36,156 nucleotides of DNA from Candidatus Ruania gallistercoris (GTDB lineage Bacteria; Actinomycetota; Actinomycetes; Actinomycetales; Beutenbergiaceae): positions 1 to 36,156 of the forward strand of contig DXBY01000015.1 in the NCBI GenBank assembly GCA_019116305.1, read 5' to 3'. Positions 15,057 to 23,634 of the stretch are shown one piece after another. Each line of letters begins with the position of its first letter. Positions within the stretch are counted from its first letter, which is position 1. A program made the translations under genes and the position numbers. The notes beneath the pieces were generated by a model. It was not told where the DNA came from. It ran no database searches and worked only from the letters and a program-made list of their open reading frames with translations.

Positions 15057-15545
15057 TCATCCCGCCGGCTGTGGCGGCTCCTCGCCCGCAGCACCGCGGC
15101 GAGAGGTGAAGAAGGCGGTGAGCAGCCGCGTCGACTCCTCGGCGCGGACCCCGCCGGTCACCTGCACCTGGTGGTTCAGCCGGGAGTCCCGCACCACGTC
15201 GCGGGTGGACCCGCAGGCTCCGGCCTTCTCGTCCCACGCCCCGAGCACCAACCGATCCAGCCGGGCCAGCACGATCGCACCGGCGCACATCGTGCACGGC
15301 TCCAAGGTGACCACCAACGTGCAGCCGGACATCCGCCAGTCTCCCGGCGCCACTCCCGCCGCGCGCAAGGCGAGGATCTCTGCATGAGCGGTGGGATCGC
15401 CGTCGATCTGGCGGCGGTTCCCCGCCGCTGCGAGCAGTTCGCCGGCCGGGGAGAGCAGCACCGCTCCCACCGGCACGTCCCCCCGCGCACCCGCTTCGCG
15501 TGCCTGCGCGAGCGCCAACGCCATCGCGTCCTGGTCCGTGCTCAT
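15057..15545 (-). CDS. tadA: tRNA adenosine(34) deaminase TadA
   Basis: 162 residues of the CMP/dCMP deaminase superfamily. Zinc ligands and the catalytic Glu are in HAEILALR and PCTMCAGAI, and [22 protein letters not shown] is the conserved N-terminal part. TadA converts A34 to inosine in tRNA-Arg(ACG), letting it read CGU, CGC and CGA. The ATG at 15545 begins the conserved domain; the upstream open frame (to 15710) is not conserved. It is convergent with the SIR2 gene and divergent from upp. Confidence 0.95.
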   Translation of the reverse strand: MSTDQDAMALALAQAREAGARGDVPVGAVLLSPAGELLAAAGNRRQIDGDPTAHAEILALRAAGVAPGDWRMSGCTLVVTLEPCTMCAGAIVLARLDRLVLGAWDEKAGACGSTRDVVRDSRLNHQVQVTGGVRAEESTRLLTAFFTSRRGAAGEEPPQPAG

Positions 15546-15730
15546 CGCTCCAGTGTGCCCGCCCGGCTCCCGAACCACCACGAGCACTGGCTGCAGTACC
15601 CGGCATCTCCTCCATTGTCCGAGGGAGTGTGGCTGTCCACGAGGACGCCGACCAGGGACCACGCCGCCCAGAAGGCCAGTCCGGCACCGTACCGGCAGAG
15701 GCCATCGCACCGTGCTTCTACACTGTGCCC

Positions 15731-16369
15731 ATGCGCCTGCATGTCGCCGACCACCCGCTGATCGCCCACAAGCTCACTGTGCTCCGCGATGTGAGCACCC
15801 CGTCACCGATCTTCCGCCAGCTCACCGAGGAGCTGGTCACCCTGCTCGCCTACGAGGCCACCCGGGACATCCGCACCGAGCAGGTGGAGCTGGACACCCC
15901 CATCGCCCGCACCACCGGTGTCGCCCTGGCCGAGCCGCGGCCGATCGTGGTGCCGATCCTGCGCGCCGGCCTGGGCATGCTGGAGGGGATGACCCGGATG
16001 CTGCCCACCGCGGAGGTCGGTTTCCTCGGACTGCAGCGCAATGAGGAGACCCTGCAGGCGTTCACCTACGCCAACCGGCTCCCGGACAACCTCGCCGGTC
16101 GGCAGTGCTACGTGCTCGACCCGATGCTGGCCACCGGCGGAACCCTGGTGGCGGCGATCGAGTATCTGTTCGAGCGGGGTGCCAAGGACGTCACCATGGT
16201 GTGCCTGCTGGCCGCGCCGGAAGGGGTGCGCACGGTGGAGCAGGCCGTCGGCGACCGGCCCGATGTGCAGATCGTCACCGCAGCCCTGGACGAGCGTCTC
16301 AACGAGAAGGGGTACATCATCCCGGGTCTGGGCGACGCCGGTGACCGGCTCTACGGTGTGGTCGACTGA
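15731..16369 (+). CDS. upp: Uracil phosphoribosyltransferase
   Basis: 212 residues, full length. It has the PRTase motif [21 protein letters not shown] (about 128-148, binds PRPP), the hood segments [19 protein letters not shown] and [12 protein letters not shown], and the uracil-binding C-terminus [16 protein letters not shown]. It salvages uracil to UMP using PRPP. TACACT (15719-15724) ends 6 nt before ATG 15731, so the mRNA is probably leaderless, and the open frame upstream of it is not part of the gene. Confidence 0.97.
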   Translation: MRLHVADHPLIAHKLTVLRDVSTPSPIFRQLTEELVTLLAYEATRDIRTEQVELDTPIARTTGVALAEPRPIVVPILRAGLGMLEGMTRMLPTAEVGFLGLQRNEETLQAFTYANRLPDNLAGRQCYVLDPMLATGGTLVAAIEYLFERGAKDVTMVCLLAAPEGVRTVEQAVGDRPDVQIVTAALDERLNEKGYIIPGLGDAGDRLYGVVD

Positions 16370-16385
16370 CCGGGCCCAGGCGGGC

Positions 16386-16410
16386 GGTGGCACGGGTTCG
16401 CGGGTGCCTG
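16386..16410. terminator. Small hairpin between convergent upp and metZ
   Basis: GGCAC (16389-16393) pairs with GTGCC (16404-16408) around a TTCG-containing loop in the 45-bp gap between the two convergent genes. It may serve both directions, but the stem is short. Confidence 0.4.
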
Positions 16411-16414
16411 CCGA

Positions 16415-17638
16415 TCAGAGGGCGCGCAGCGCCTGGGTCAGGTCCGCACGCAGATCCGCCGGATCCTCCAGACCCACCGAGAGCCGCACTGTGGAGTCGG
16501 TGATCCCGACCGCCAGCCGGTCCTCCCGGGCGATCTTGGAGTGCGTGGTGGTCGCCGGGTGAGTGACCAGCGACTTCAGGTCACCCAGATTGTTCGAGAC
16601 GTCCACCAGGTGCAGCGAGTCGAGGAACGCGAAGGTGCGTTCCTTGACCGAGGAGGGATCGCCGTCGAGATCGAGAGCCAGGGTGACCACCGTGCCCCCT
16701 CCGCTCATCTGCTCCCGGGCGAGCCCGGCCTGCGGGTGGGAGTCCAGGAACGGGTAGCGCACCCCGCGCACCTGCGGCTGCTCCTCCAGCCACTGGGCCA
16801 GGTCCAGCGCAGCCGAACTCTGCGCCCGGACCCGCAGCGACAGCGTCTCCAGACCCTTGAGCAGCACCCAGGCGTTGAACGGGCTGAGCGTGGGGCCGGT
16901 CGCTCGGATCAGCTGTTTGACCGGACCCTCGATGTAGTCCCGAGTGCCGAGGATCGCACCGCCGAGCACCCGGCCCTGACCGTCGATGTGCTTGGTCGCG
17001 GAGTAGACCACCACGTCCACGCCGAGCTCGAGCGGCTTCTGCAGCACCGGGGTGGCGAACACGTTGTCCAGGATGACGACGGCGCCCGCCCGGTGGGCCA
17101 GCTCGCTCACCGTGGCCACGTCCACCACATCCTGCATCGGGTTGGACGGGGTCTCGAACAGCACCACATCCGCCGGGGTCGCCAGTGCCTCCTCCCAGTC
17201 GGAGAGCACGTGCGCGCGGACGTAGTCGGTCTGCACGCCCCACTTGCCGAGGATCTGGTTCAGCACGGTGAACGTGGCGCCGAACAGCGCGTTGCCGGCC
17301 ACGATCCGGCTCCCGGACTTCACCAGGGCCGCGAGTGAGGTGAACACGGCGGACATCCCGGTGGCGGTCGCATAGCACGCCTCGGCGCCCTCGATCAGCC
17401 GCATCCGCTCCTCGAATGCGGACACGGTGGGGTTGCCGTACCGGGAGTAGATGAACCGGTCTGCCTCACCGGCGAACGCGGCTTCGGCATCGGCCGCATG
17501 TTCGTAGACGTAGCCCTGGGTGAGGAAGATCGGCTCGGCGGTCTCCCCGAACGCCGTGCGCTGCTGACCCCCACGGATCGCGAGGGTGTCCGCGCCGAGT
17601 CCTTCGGGCAGGCTGGAGATCGGCCGCGGGTCGCTCAT
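16415..17638 (-). CDS. metZ: O-succinylhomoserine sulfhydrylase
   Basis: The 407-residue protein is a Cys/Met-metabolism PLP enzyme. The PLP lysine lies in VVYSATKHIDGQGR (about residue 213), with RYGNPTVSAFEERM, ATGMSAVFTSLAAL and FETPSNPMQDVVD as family landmarks; SIRGGQQRTAFGETAEPIFLTQGYVY at the start is typical of MetZ. It joins O-succinylhomoserine (or the acetyl ester) with sulfide to give homocysteine. Its ATG overlaps the rhodanese stop (ATGA), placing it last in a SAM-riboswitch-controlled operon, which fits methionine biosynthesis. Confidence 0.95.
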   Translation of the reverse strand: MSDPRPISSLPEGLGADTLAIRGGQQRTAFGETAEPIFLTQGYVYEHAADAEAAFAGEADRFIYSRYGNPTVSAFEERMRLIEGAEACYATATGMSAVFTSLAALVKSGSRIVAGNALFGATFTVLNQILGKWGVQTDYVRAHVLSDWEEALATPADVVLFETPSNPMQDVVDVATVSELAHRAGAVVILDNVFATPVLQKPLELGVDVVVYSATKHIDGQGRVLGGAILGTRDYIEGPVKQLIRATGPTLSPFNAWVLLKGLETLSLRVRAQSSAALDLAQWLEEQPQVRGVRYPFLDSHPQAGLAREQMSGGGTVVTLALDLDGDPSSVKERTFAFLDSLHLVDVSNNLGDLKSLVTHPATTTHSKIAREDRLAVGITDSTVRLSVGLEDPADLRADLTQALRAL

Positions 17639-18048
17639 GACTGCTTCCACGGCAGGCCCTCGGCGCGCCAGCCGGCGTCCCCGCGGTGCCCGTCGGTGTT
17701 GGTGGCGCCCTCGAACCCGTCGAGCACGTTGTAGGCCGGGCCGAACCCGGCGGCGGTGGCGGCCTCGGCAGCGGCGATCGAGCGCGCCCCGCTGCGGCAG
17801 AGGAACACCACCGGTTCCTCGCCGGTGACCCCGGCCTCGGCGAGCTGGTCCAGGAACTGCTCGTTGCGGGTGCCCTCGGGGAACGTGTTCCACTCCACGA
17901 ACGCGGTGGTTCGGCCGATCCCGGACGTGTCCGGCACACCGACGAAGGACCACTCGGCCTGGGTGCGGACATCCACCAGCACAGCACGAGGACTCTCCTG
18001 GAGCATGTCCCAGGCCTGGGTGGGGGTGAGGTCTCCGGCGTAGGTCAT
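17635..18048 (-). CDS. Rhodanese-domain sulfurtransferase
   Basis: 137 residues forming a single rhodanese domain: AWDMLQESPRAVLVDVRTQAEWSFVGVPD, and active-site loop VVFLCRSGARS with the persulfide-forming Cys at about residue 93. It moves sulfane sulfur between donors and acceptors. It overlaps metZ by ATGA downstream and a small ORF by ATGA upstream, so it probably delivers or recycles sulfur for homocysteine synthesis. Rhodanese next to MetZ is a recurring arrangement in bacteria. Confidence 0.93.
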   Translation of the reverse strand: MTYAGDLTPTQAWDMLQESPRAVLVDVRTQAEWSFVGVPDTSGIGRTTAFVEWNTFPEGTRNEQFLDQLAEAGVTGEEPVVFLCRSGARSIAAAEAATAAGFGPAYNVLDGFEGATNTDGHRGDAGWRAEGLPWKQS

Positions 18049-18197
18049 CGGTCGGCTCCGTTCTCTGCGGGGGATGCGCTGGTGGCCGGGTGCGGCCGGA
18101 ACTCGCCCACCCGCCTCCAGCAGGTGGCGTCGGCACTTCCGGCCGGCTGCCGGTAGCGGGGCCCGGCAGGGCCAGGGGATGAATCAGCGGAAGTCAT
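18045..18197 (-). CDS. 50-residue small ORF between SAM riboswitch and rhodanese
   Basis: ATG 18197 follows an excellent Shine-Dalgarno, GGAGGAG, placed right at the 3' edge of the SAM riboswitch, and its stop overlaps the rhodanese start (ATGA). The 50 residues are Pro/Ala-rich with a single CW pair (Cys26-Trp27) in CWRRVGEFRP, and no membrane segment. I recognise no family. The gene arrangement argues that it is translated: it would pass riboswitch control to the two enzymes by coupling. It could be a leader peptide or a small protein with its own role. Confidence 0.65.
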   Translation of the reverse strand: MTSADSSPGPAGPRYRQPAGSADATCWRRVGEFRPHPATSASPAENGADR

Positions 18198-18201
18198 CGC
18201 T

Positions 18202-18288
18202 CCTCCATCGGTTCTGGCGGTAGCACCTTCGCCGGGCGAGGTTGCTGCAGCGTCAACGAGCCAGATCTCTCAGCTGCTCTGGATGGGT
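18202..18288 (-). ncRNA. SAM riboswitch (S-box/SAM-I type)
   Basis: On the minus strand the conserved S-box elements appear in order: P1 strand CCATC, then CAGAGCAGCTGAGAGATCTGG (kink-turn region), GACGCTGCAGCAACC, AAGGTGCTA (P3 and J3/4), CCAGAACC and closing GATGG. The P1 3' strand directly abuts the Shine-Dalgarno of the next ORF. SAM binding should therefore block ribosome access to the sORF-rhodanese-metZ message. Confidence 0.85.
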
Positions 18289-18295
18289 CCACGCC

Positions 18296-18301
18296 ATCGT
18301 A
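18296..18301 (-). promoter_or_regulatory. -10 box of the SAM-riboswitch operon
   Basis: TACGAT on the minus strand lies 7 nt before the riboswitch P1, so transcription would start at its first base. The -35 box is not clear. Confidence 0.5.
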
Positions 18302-18363
18302 CGGGGTGTGGACAGGTGCTGCGGACCTGGTCTGGACTGCGAGACGGGGCGCGGCGCTCCACC

Positions 18364-21291
18364 TCAGCCGTCGATCAGCCCGTCCCGCAGGGCCAGCGCC
18401 ACAGCCTCGGTGCGGGAGTGCGCGCCGAGCTTGGCCATCGCCCGGCTCAGGTGCACGCTGACCGTCTTCTCGCTGATGAACAGCTCGGACCCGACGGCCC
18501 GGTTGGTCAGGCCGCGAGCCACCAGCTCCAGCACCGACCGCTCCCGCGGGGTGAGCAGGTCAGTGGAGACCATGCGAATTCCGGCCACCGGGCGGCGGTA
18601 CCGGCGCGCCACCGACTCCAGCGCACCGGCCAGCGGTGCCGCCCCCAGGTCCCGCGCAGTGGCCAGGGCCGCCACCAGGGCGGCATCGCCGTCGTCGATC
18701 CGACCGGCGGCCAGCAGTGCCTCGGCCAGACGCCACCGCGCGATCGCCTGCTGGTACACGTCGCCATAGTCGAAGGCCTCGACGACGGCGGTCCAGGCCG
18801 ACACATCCAGGTCACCGTGCACGCGGGTCAGCTCGGCATCGGCGCGGGCGAGCCAAGCGTGCGCCTCCGGGCCCCAGTCCCTTGCCCGAGTCGTACTGTG
18901 CTCACGCGCATCTGCCACGCACGCGGCGAACCGCTCCGCCGCCGCCAGCGCGTCCTGGGCCGCCTCAGCCTGCCCCACCTGGCGAGCACGTATCGCGGTA
19001 TCGGCGGCGAGGGAGATGCCCAGCGCCCCGATCCGCAACAGGGACATCGGCACGGTCTCCTCGCTGGCCCGCACCTCGGCGACCATCTGTTCCAGCTGAT
19101 CGGTAGCGTCCCGGCCGCGGTGCTGCCAGGTGGCCACCTCGGCGATCGCGTACGCCAGCACCTTGACCGGCTCACCGTCGTGACGGCGCAGTACCTCCGA
19201 GTCCAGCCTCAGCTGCGCCCGCTCCCACTGCCCCCGGCTGGCGGCCAGCATCGCCGCCGAGGCGTGCAGCACGATCGAGAGCCAGTCCGGTGCCTGCTCC
19301 CCGGGTGGTGAGGCAAGCTCAGCCACCTCGTCCCACGAGCCCTGGGCGTACAACACCTGCACGGCGATCCAGGCCAGCTCTCGGCCGTAGATCGCCCAGA
19401 CCAGTCCTTCTTCCCGGGCTCGTTCCAGGCCGCGGCGGACATGCTCCGCGGCCTCCGTCACCCGGCCGGCCTCGAACTCCCCGATGGTCACGTTGAAGTA
19501 GGCGCGCAGTTCTACCTCGAACGCGCCCACTGCGGCTGCGCGCGTCCGCGCCTGGTCCAGCACCGCCATCGCTGCGTCATGGTCACCCTCACGCAGCAGC
19601 AGGAAGGACAGCGAGATCAGCGCATCGGCCTCGGCGCCGCCGTCATCGGCCGCGCGGGCGTCGGCGATCGCAGCCTCGGTAACATCCCGGTGGTCCTGGT
19701 GCGACTCCTGCCCCTCATTGCCCACGCCCAGTGCGCGGGTGGCCAGCACCCAGGCACGTTCCGAACCGGGTGGGGTGTCGCGGATCAGCTCCCAGGCCGC
19801 GGTGATCAGCTCCCGGCCCCCGGCCCAGTCATCCTCGGCATAGGCCACCTTCGCCATCCGGCGGCGCACGCCCGCCGCGGCGACCACATCGGTTCCGGCA
19901 TCGGCCAGCGCCAGCGCGGAGCGCAGGAACGCTGCCGCGCGTTCGGTCCGCCCCACGGCTACCGCAGCGTCCGCGGCGCGGACCATCAACGCCAGCTCCT
20001 CGGTTCCGGTCAGCTCTGCGGGACTCGGCACGGCTTCCCAGAGGGCGAGGGCCTCTTCCAGGTGGTGCAGCACATCCGCCGTCGCCCCGACCTGCTGCGC
20101 ATCGGCGGCGGCACCGACCCGGGCCTGGAGCGCGGTCGGCAGGTCGCCGGCCTCGGTGGCGTGGTGCGCCTGCGCGCCACGCCAGCCGGAGTTCTGGGCC
20201 CTGCCGAGGAGATCGACGAACGCTGCGTGCACCCGCCGCCGCTCCCCCGGCAACAGATCGGCATAGACCGCCTCGCGCAGCAGCGAGTGCCGGAACACAT
20301 AGGTCTCGTCCGGGGCCACCACCAGCACGTAGTGGTGCACGCACTCACGCAGCGCCGCCTCGAGGGCATCCTCCGCGAGCCCGGTGACGGCGAGCATGGT
20401 CGCGTGCCGGATGCGACTCTGCCCGGCGACCGAGGCGACCCGCACCACCCGTTGGGCGTCTCCGCCGAGCCGTTCGATCCGGCCGAGGAGCACATCGGCG
20501 AGCGGACCTGCCACGGCCGTATCGCCGTCGCCACCGGCAAGCAGCTCTTCGGCGAAGAACGCGTTCCCCTCGGAGCGCTCCGCGATCTCGGCCACCAGCG
20601 AGTCGGTGACCGCCGTCCCTTCCAGCTCGGCAAGCGCCGCGATGAAGTGCCGCGCGGCCTGCGGCTCGAACGGTTCCAGCGTCAACCGCTCCACCCGCCG
20701 CATCCGGCCCAGCTCACTGACCAGGGGGCGCAGCGGATGCCGCCGGTGCAGCTCGTCGGAGCGGTAGGTGAGCACCACGGTCATGGCCTCATCCGACATC
20801 CGGGCGAGCAGGAAGGTGAGCAGATCGCGGGTGGAGGCATCAGCCCAGTGCAGATCCTCGATCACCAGCAGCACCGGCTGTTCCCGTGCAAGCTCGGTGA
20901 GCAAGGTCAGGAACGCGTCGAAGAGCTGGAGTTGGCTGGCGTCCCGCTCGCTCCCGGACCGCGAGACGAGATTGGTCAGCACCGGAAAATCGGCCACCAG
21001 GTCGGCGTCGACCTCGCGCACCTGCTCCAGCACCTCGACCACCGGAAGATACGGCGGAGCGGCCTCCCCCAGACCCACGCAGTGCCCGGTGAGCACCAGC
21101 CCGCCGTCCGCGTCGGCGAGCGCGGCCAGCTCACTGACCAGGCGGGTCTTGCCCACCCCGGCCTCCCCGGGCACGAGCACAGCCGCGGCCGACCCGCTTC
21201 GGCACCCGTGCCACAGCTCACGGAGGCGCGCGAGCTCCTCGGTGCGCGCCACCAGCGCAATCTGCGAGCCAACCTGTGCCACAGGCGGCAT
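18364..21291 (-). CDS. Large LuxR-family ATPase transcriptional regulator (LAL type)
   Basis: The 975-residue protein has an N-terminal AAA/STAND ATPase with Walker A GEAGVGKTR and Walker B LLVIEDLHWAD, a long helical TPR-like middle, and a C-terminal LuxR helix-turn-helix (LTPRERSVLELVARGLTNRAVGSELFISEKTVSVHLSRAMAKLGAHSRTEAVALAL). Such regulators use nucleotide and ligand binding to switch on sugar or secondary-metabolite genes. ATG 21291 starts just before the conserved N-terminus; an upstream GTG at about 21324 is an alternative, as neither has a clear Shine-Dalgarno. The target genes are unknown. Confidence 0.92.
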   Translation of the reverse strand: MPPVAQVGSQIALVARTEELARLRELWHGCRSGSAAAVLVPGEAGVGKTRLVSELAALADADGGLVLTGHCVGLGEAAPPYLPVVEVLEQVREVDADLVADFPVLTNLVSRSGSERDASQLQLFDAFLTLLTELAREQPVLLVIEDLHWADASTRDLLTFLLARMSDEAMTVVLTYRSDELHRRHPLRPLVSELGRMRRVERLTLEPFEPQAARHFIAALAELEGTAVTDSLVAEIAERSEGNAFFAEELLAGGDGDTAVAGPLADVLLGRIERLGGDAQRVVRVASVAGQSRIRHATMLAVTGLAEDALEAALRECVHHYVLVVAPDETYVFRHSLLREAVYADLLPGERRRVHAAFVDLLGRAQNSGWRGAQAHHATEAGDLPTALQARVGAAADAQQVGATADVLHHLEEALALWEAVPSPAELTGTEELALMVRAADAAVAVGRTERAAAFLRSALALADAGTDVVAAAGVRRRMAKVAYAEDDWAGGRELITAAWELIRDTPPGSERAWVLATRALGVGNEGQESHQDHRDVTEAAIADARAADDGGAEADALISLSFLLLREGDHDAAMAVLDQARTRAAAVGAFEVELRAYFNVTIGEFEAGRVTEAAEHVRRGLERAREEGLVWAIYGRELAWIAVQVLYAQGSWDEVAELASPPGEQAPDWLSIVLHASAAMLAASRGQWERAQLRLDSEVLRRHDGEPVKVLAYAIAEVATWQHRGRDATDQLEQMVAEVRASEETVPMSLLRIGALGISLAADTAIRARQVGQAEAAQDALAAAERFAACVADAREHSTTRARDWGPEAHAWLARADAELTRVHGDLDVSAWTAVVEAFDYGDVYQQAIARWRLAEALLAAGRIDDGDAALVAALATARDLGAAPLAGALESVARRYRRPVAGIRMVSTDLLTPRERSVLELVARGLTNRAVGSELFISEKTVSVHLSRAMAKLGAHSRTEAVALALRDGLIDG

Positions 21292-21359
21292 CTTGTCACG
21301 GGGGACCGACACCGCCCCATGCGTTTTCGATAACACTTCGGTCACCGCTGGTTGCTCCG

Positions 21360-21433
21360 GTCCGCCACCTCGACGCTGCTCGTCGATCGGGGCGCGGTGG
21401 GCGTCCAGATCGACGAGCGTCGAGGTGGTGGAT
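21360..21433. repeat. Long imperfect palindrome upstream of the LuxR gene
   Basis: The arm CCACCTCGACGCTGCTCGTC (from 21365), running on to GATC, pairs with GATCGACGAGCGTCGAGGTGG (up to 21428) with a 3-nt bulge and a loop of about 20 nt. The gene-free placement and the long arm carrying TCGA resemble the palindromes at 25415-25504 and 35262-35321, although the arm sequence differs. Confidence 0.7.
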
Positions 21434-21450
21434 CCCGGACCGCGCAGGTT

Positions 21451-21507
21451 CAGACGCCGCGCGCTCAGACGCCGCGCGCTCAGACGCCGCGCGCTCAGGC
21501 GCCGCGC
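21451..21507. repeat. 15-bp tandem repeat, 3.8 copies
   Basis: CAGACGCCGCGCGCT occurs three times without change (21451-21465, 21466-21480, 21481-21495), followed by a degenerate partial copy with one substitution. Copy number may vary between strains. It lies between the LuxR gene and the small upstream ORF, reaching the end of the latter. Confidence 0.9.
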
Positions 21508-21689
21508 GCGAAACCGGGGTGGGCCGGCGGGCAGCTCGCCGAAGCCGACCGGGGCGCGGCGGCCGGGATGCGCTCCCTGCGCGGGGCGCGGCGCGGGCGG
21601 CGGGCGGCGGCCAGACCGGTCACGAGCTGTTCGCGCCGGTAGTCCAGATCCGCCCGGTAGCTGGTGTAGGTGTCCGCGTAGGTGTCCAT
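21495..21689 (-). CDS. 64-residue small protein upstream of the LuxR regulator
   Basis: MDTYADTYTSYRADLDYRREQL is a Tyr/Asp-rich amphipathic start, followed by a very basic Arg/Ala/Pro tail. Short proteins starting with a Tyr-rich segment of this kind occur in actinobacteria but have no known function. GAGGAG sits 5 nt before ATG 21689, a strong Shine-Dalgarno, which argues for real translation. The C-terminal end runs into the 15-bp tandem repeat and may vary in length. Confidence 0.6.
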   Translation of the reverse strand: MDTYADTYTSYRADLDYRREQLVTGLAAARRPRRAPRRERIPAAAPRSASASCPPAHPGFARGA

Positions 21690-21883
21690 GGGGTGCTCCT
21701 CGGTGGTGGTGCTGCCACACTGGCGCTGAGGAGCGCGCCGAGACCATCGGCAGATCGCGCCGGATCCCGACGGCGGGACTCCCCGTCCGCTGAGGCCTCA
21801 CCAGGGCAGGGGTAAGGAGTGTGTCCGCGCACACCCTCGCGCGGGTAAGGCAGGTGGTGCGGCACGCGCTGCGGACAGGCGAA

Positions 21884-21918
21884 AGGGGCCGCCGCCGGTG
21901 TTCCCGGCGACGACCCCT
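21884..21918 (-). terminator. Terminator of the acidic lipoprotein gene
   Basis: AGGGG plus CG-CCGCCGG pairs with CCGGCG-CG-CCCCT around GTGTTC. It lies 21 nt after the stop of the minus-strand lipoprotein gene. The remaining gap 21690-21883 shows nothing else. Confidence 0.75.
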
Positions 21919-21938
21919 CAACCGGTCGAACGTGTCTG

Positions 21939-22652
21939 TCAGATGCTGGACAGGGTCAGCTCGGTCAGCGCCTGGGCGGACTCGACGGTGCCGTCGGCGG
22001 ACATCACCATCACCTGGAACATACCGCCGTCCACACCGGCGAAGACCACCGCAGCGGCCTGGGACATCACCTCAGCGGTGAAGCCGCGGGCGTCGGCGGC
22101 ACCCGGGATGGACAGCTCCTCCGGGTCGCTCATGTTCTCGTAGGTGGAGGACACGCTGTCGATCATGGTGTCCAGGTCGTTCTCGATCGGGATCCACTGC
22201 ACCAGGACACTCGCGGCCTCCCCGCCCGAGCCGACGAACGTGCAGTTCATGCCGCCCATCAGCTCGTCGGATGCTCCGTCCTCCACGTCGAACCCGACCG
22301 TGTCGGAGACGGCAGCAGCGTCGACCACAGTGCACGGGTCGAAGTCCTCACCGGGCGAGACCACATCGCCGGCAGCCGCGTCGGCTCCGTCGTCAGCGGG
22401 CTCTTCCTCCGCGTCAGCGCCGTCCTCAACCGGCTCCTCCTCCGCGTCAGCGCCGTCCTCAACCGGCTCCTCCTCCGCCGCCGAGTCATCCTCAGCGGCC
22501 GCCGCTTCGCCATCCGCAGCGCCCTCAGCGGACTCATCGGCATTGGTGTCGCCCGCGTCGTCCGAGCCACCACAACCGGCCACGAACATCAGCATCGCCA
22601 CACCGCTGGCAGCAACCGCTCCGCGCAGCCCACGCACTGTCGAAGTCTTCAC
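21939..22652 (-). CDS. DUF3558-like lipoprotein with repeated acidic linker
   Basis: 237 residues: a signal peptide with lipobox FVAGC (Cys28), then an acidic linker with three 11-residue repeats of the type EEEPVEDGADA, then a domain starting FDPCTVVDAAAVSDTVGFDV and containing MNCTFVGSGGEAASV, which fits the DUF3558 pattern (two Cys probably disulfide-bonded). The role is unknown. GTG 22652 follows GGGAG with about 8-nt spacing and starts a clean signal peptide, so the ATG at 22691 is not used. The next gene on this strand is a similar lipoprotein, suggesting an old duplication. Confidence 0.88.
   Translation of the reverse strand: MKTSTVRGLRGAVAASGVAMLMFVAGCGGSDDAGDTNADESAEGAADGEAAAAEDDSAAEEEPVEDGADAEEEPVEDGADAEEEPADDGADAAAGDVVSPGEDFDPCTVVDAAAVSDTVGFDVEDGASDELMGGMNCTFVGSGGEAASVLVQWIPIENDLDTMIDSVSSTYENMSDPEELSIPGAADARGFTAEVMSQAAAVVFAGVDGGMFQVMVMSADGTVESAQALTELTLSSI
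22411..22476. repeat. 33-bp perfect tandem repeat inside a lipoprotein gene
   Basis: Two identical 33-bp units (22411-22443 and 22444-22476) and a degenerate third (22378-22410) encode the EEEPVEDGADA repeats. The unit is a multiple of three, so copy-number changes would alter linker length in frame. Confidence 0.9.
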
Positions 22653-22757
22653 TCTGTTTGTCTCCCTAGTCTCCCTGCGCGCACCGAGCATCGATCAGCC
22701 GAGTATTCGGAACCCGGCCGCCCGTGCGGCCCACCTGAACTTTATCCAATACAGGCG

Positions 22758-22795
22758 GGTGGTCGCGATGGGCTGATCTGCCCATCGCGACCACC
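22758..22795 (-). terminator. 16-bp perfect stem-loop terminator
   Basis: GGTGGTCGCGATGGGC pairs exactly with GCCCATCGCGACCACC across the loop TGATCT. It lies 84 nt after the stop of the second lipoprotein gene and is followed by no gene on either strand for 100 nt. Confidence 0.85.
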
Positions 22796-22878
22796 GTTGA
22801 CACGCACATCTACGGCCCTGAGCAGGTGAGCGCTCCGGGTCTCACGGTCGGAGTCCGCAGGTCGGGGAGTCTGCGTCC

Positions 22879-23634
22879 TCAGGCCACGGAGATAGCGAGC
22901 TCAGCGAGCTCGACCGCGGTGGGGATGTCACTCTCGTCCAGGCTGCCCTCGACAGCCACCAGGCTACTGTTGAGCACAGCGCCACCAACGGCCGCCTTGA
23001 TGGTCACCTGGGTGACGCCTAACTCCGTGGTGATCTCCACAGTGGCCGCCGAGGCTCCCGCCACTTCGATCTCCTCGCCGTCGCCGAGGAGCTGACGCGC
23101 CCGGCTCTCGGCGTGCTGCTCTCGAGCCTCCTCGGGCATGTCCTCCGGGAGATCGTCGCTCGGCGGGATCCAGAACAGCGAGCCCGACGTGGATTCAGCG
23201 TCAGCCTGATACCTACAGGAGATCAAGTTCGCGCCATCCGATACTGCTGGCGCCTCGTCATCGCTGGCTTCCTCGCGGTCGCCGACCTCGTTACCGACGA
23301 CGGCGCCGACGTCTTCGGCAGTGAGGTCGGCGCACGGTGTCTCGGAGATCGCATCGATCTCACCGGACTCCTCGCCACCCTCCTCGTTCTGCCCCTCCTC
23401 GGAATCGACCTCGGCCCCGTCCTGCTCCTGCTCTGCGTCCGCAGCTGCGTCGCCGCCCGTGGGATCCGATTCCTCTCCTGCGGACTCCTCACCGGCGCCC
23501 TCCGCTCCCTGATCAGCCGGCGCCTCCGGCGGTGCAGACTCCTGCGCACCGTCATCGCAGCCGGCCGCAAACAGTAACGCGGCGGCAGCAACGGCCACCG
23601 TTCTGCGGGCAGCAGTCATCCTTGTGCTCGTCAT
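22879..23634 (-). CDS. Lipoprotein with long acidic linker, function unknown
   Basis: 251 residues: a signal peptide with lipobox FAAGC (Cys26), an 80-residue Glu/Asp/Gly/Ala linker, then a globular domain beginning ETPCADLTAEDVGAVVGNEV with a second Cys in NLISCRYQAD. The Cys-spacing and linker are like the neighbouring DUF3558-like protein, so they are likely paralogues. AAGGAGC precedes ATG 23634. A role in extracytoplasmic binding is plausible but unproven. Confidence 0.87.
   Translation of the reverse strand: MTSTRMTAARRTVAVAAAALLFAAGCDDGAQESAPPEAPADQGAEGAGEESAGEESDPTGGDAAADAEQEQDGAEVDSEEGQNEEGGEESGEIDAISETPCADLTAEDVGAVVGNEVGDREEASDDEAPAVSDGANLISCRYQADAESTSGSLFWIPPSDDLPEDMPEEAREQHAESRARQLLGDGEEIEVAGASAATVEITTELGVTQVTIKAAVGGAVLNSSLVAVEGSLDESDIPTAVELAELAISVA

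Noticed and set aside
17639-18136. N-terminal extension of the MetZ frame
   Set aside because: It covers the rhodanese gene in another frame; MetZ has a normal length and a coupled start at 17638.
19441-21333. 630-codon plus-strand ORF
   Set aside because: Antisense of the LuxR regulator; no domain and no plausible start context.
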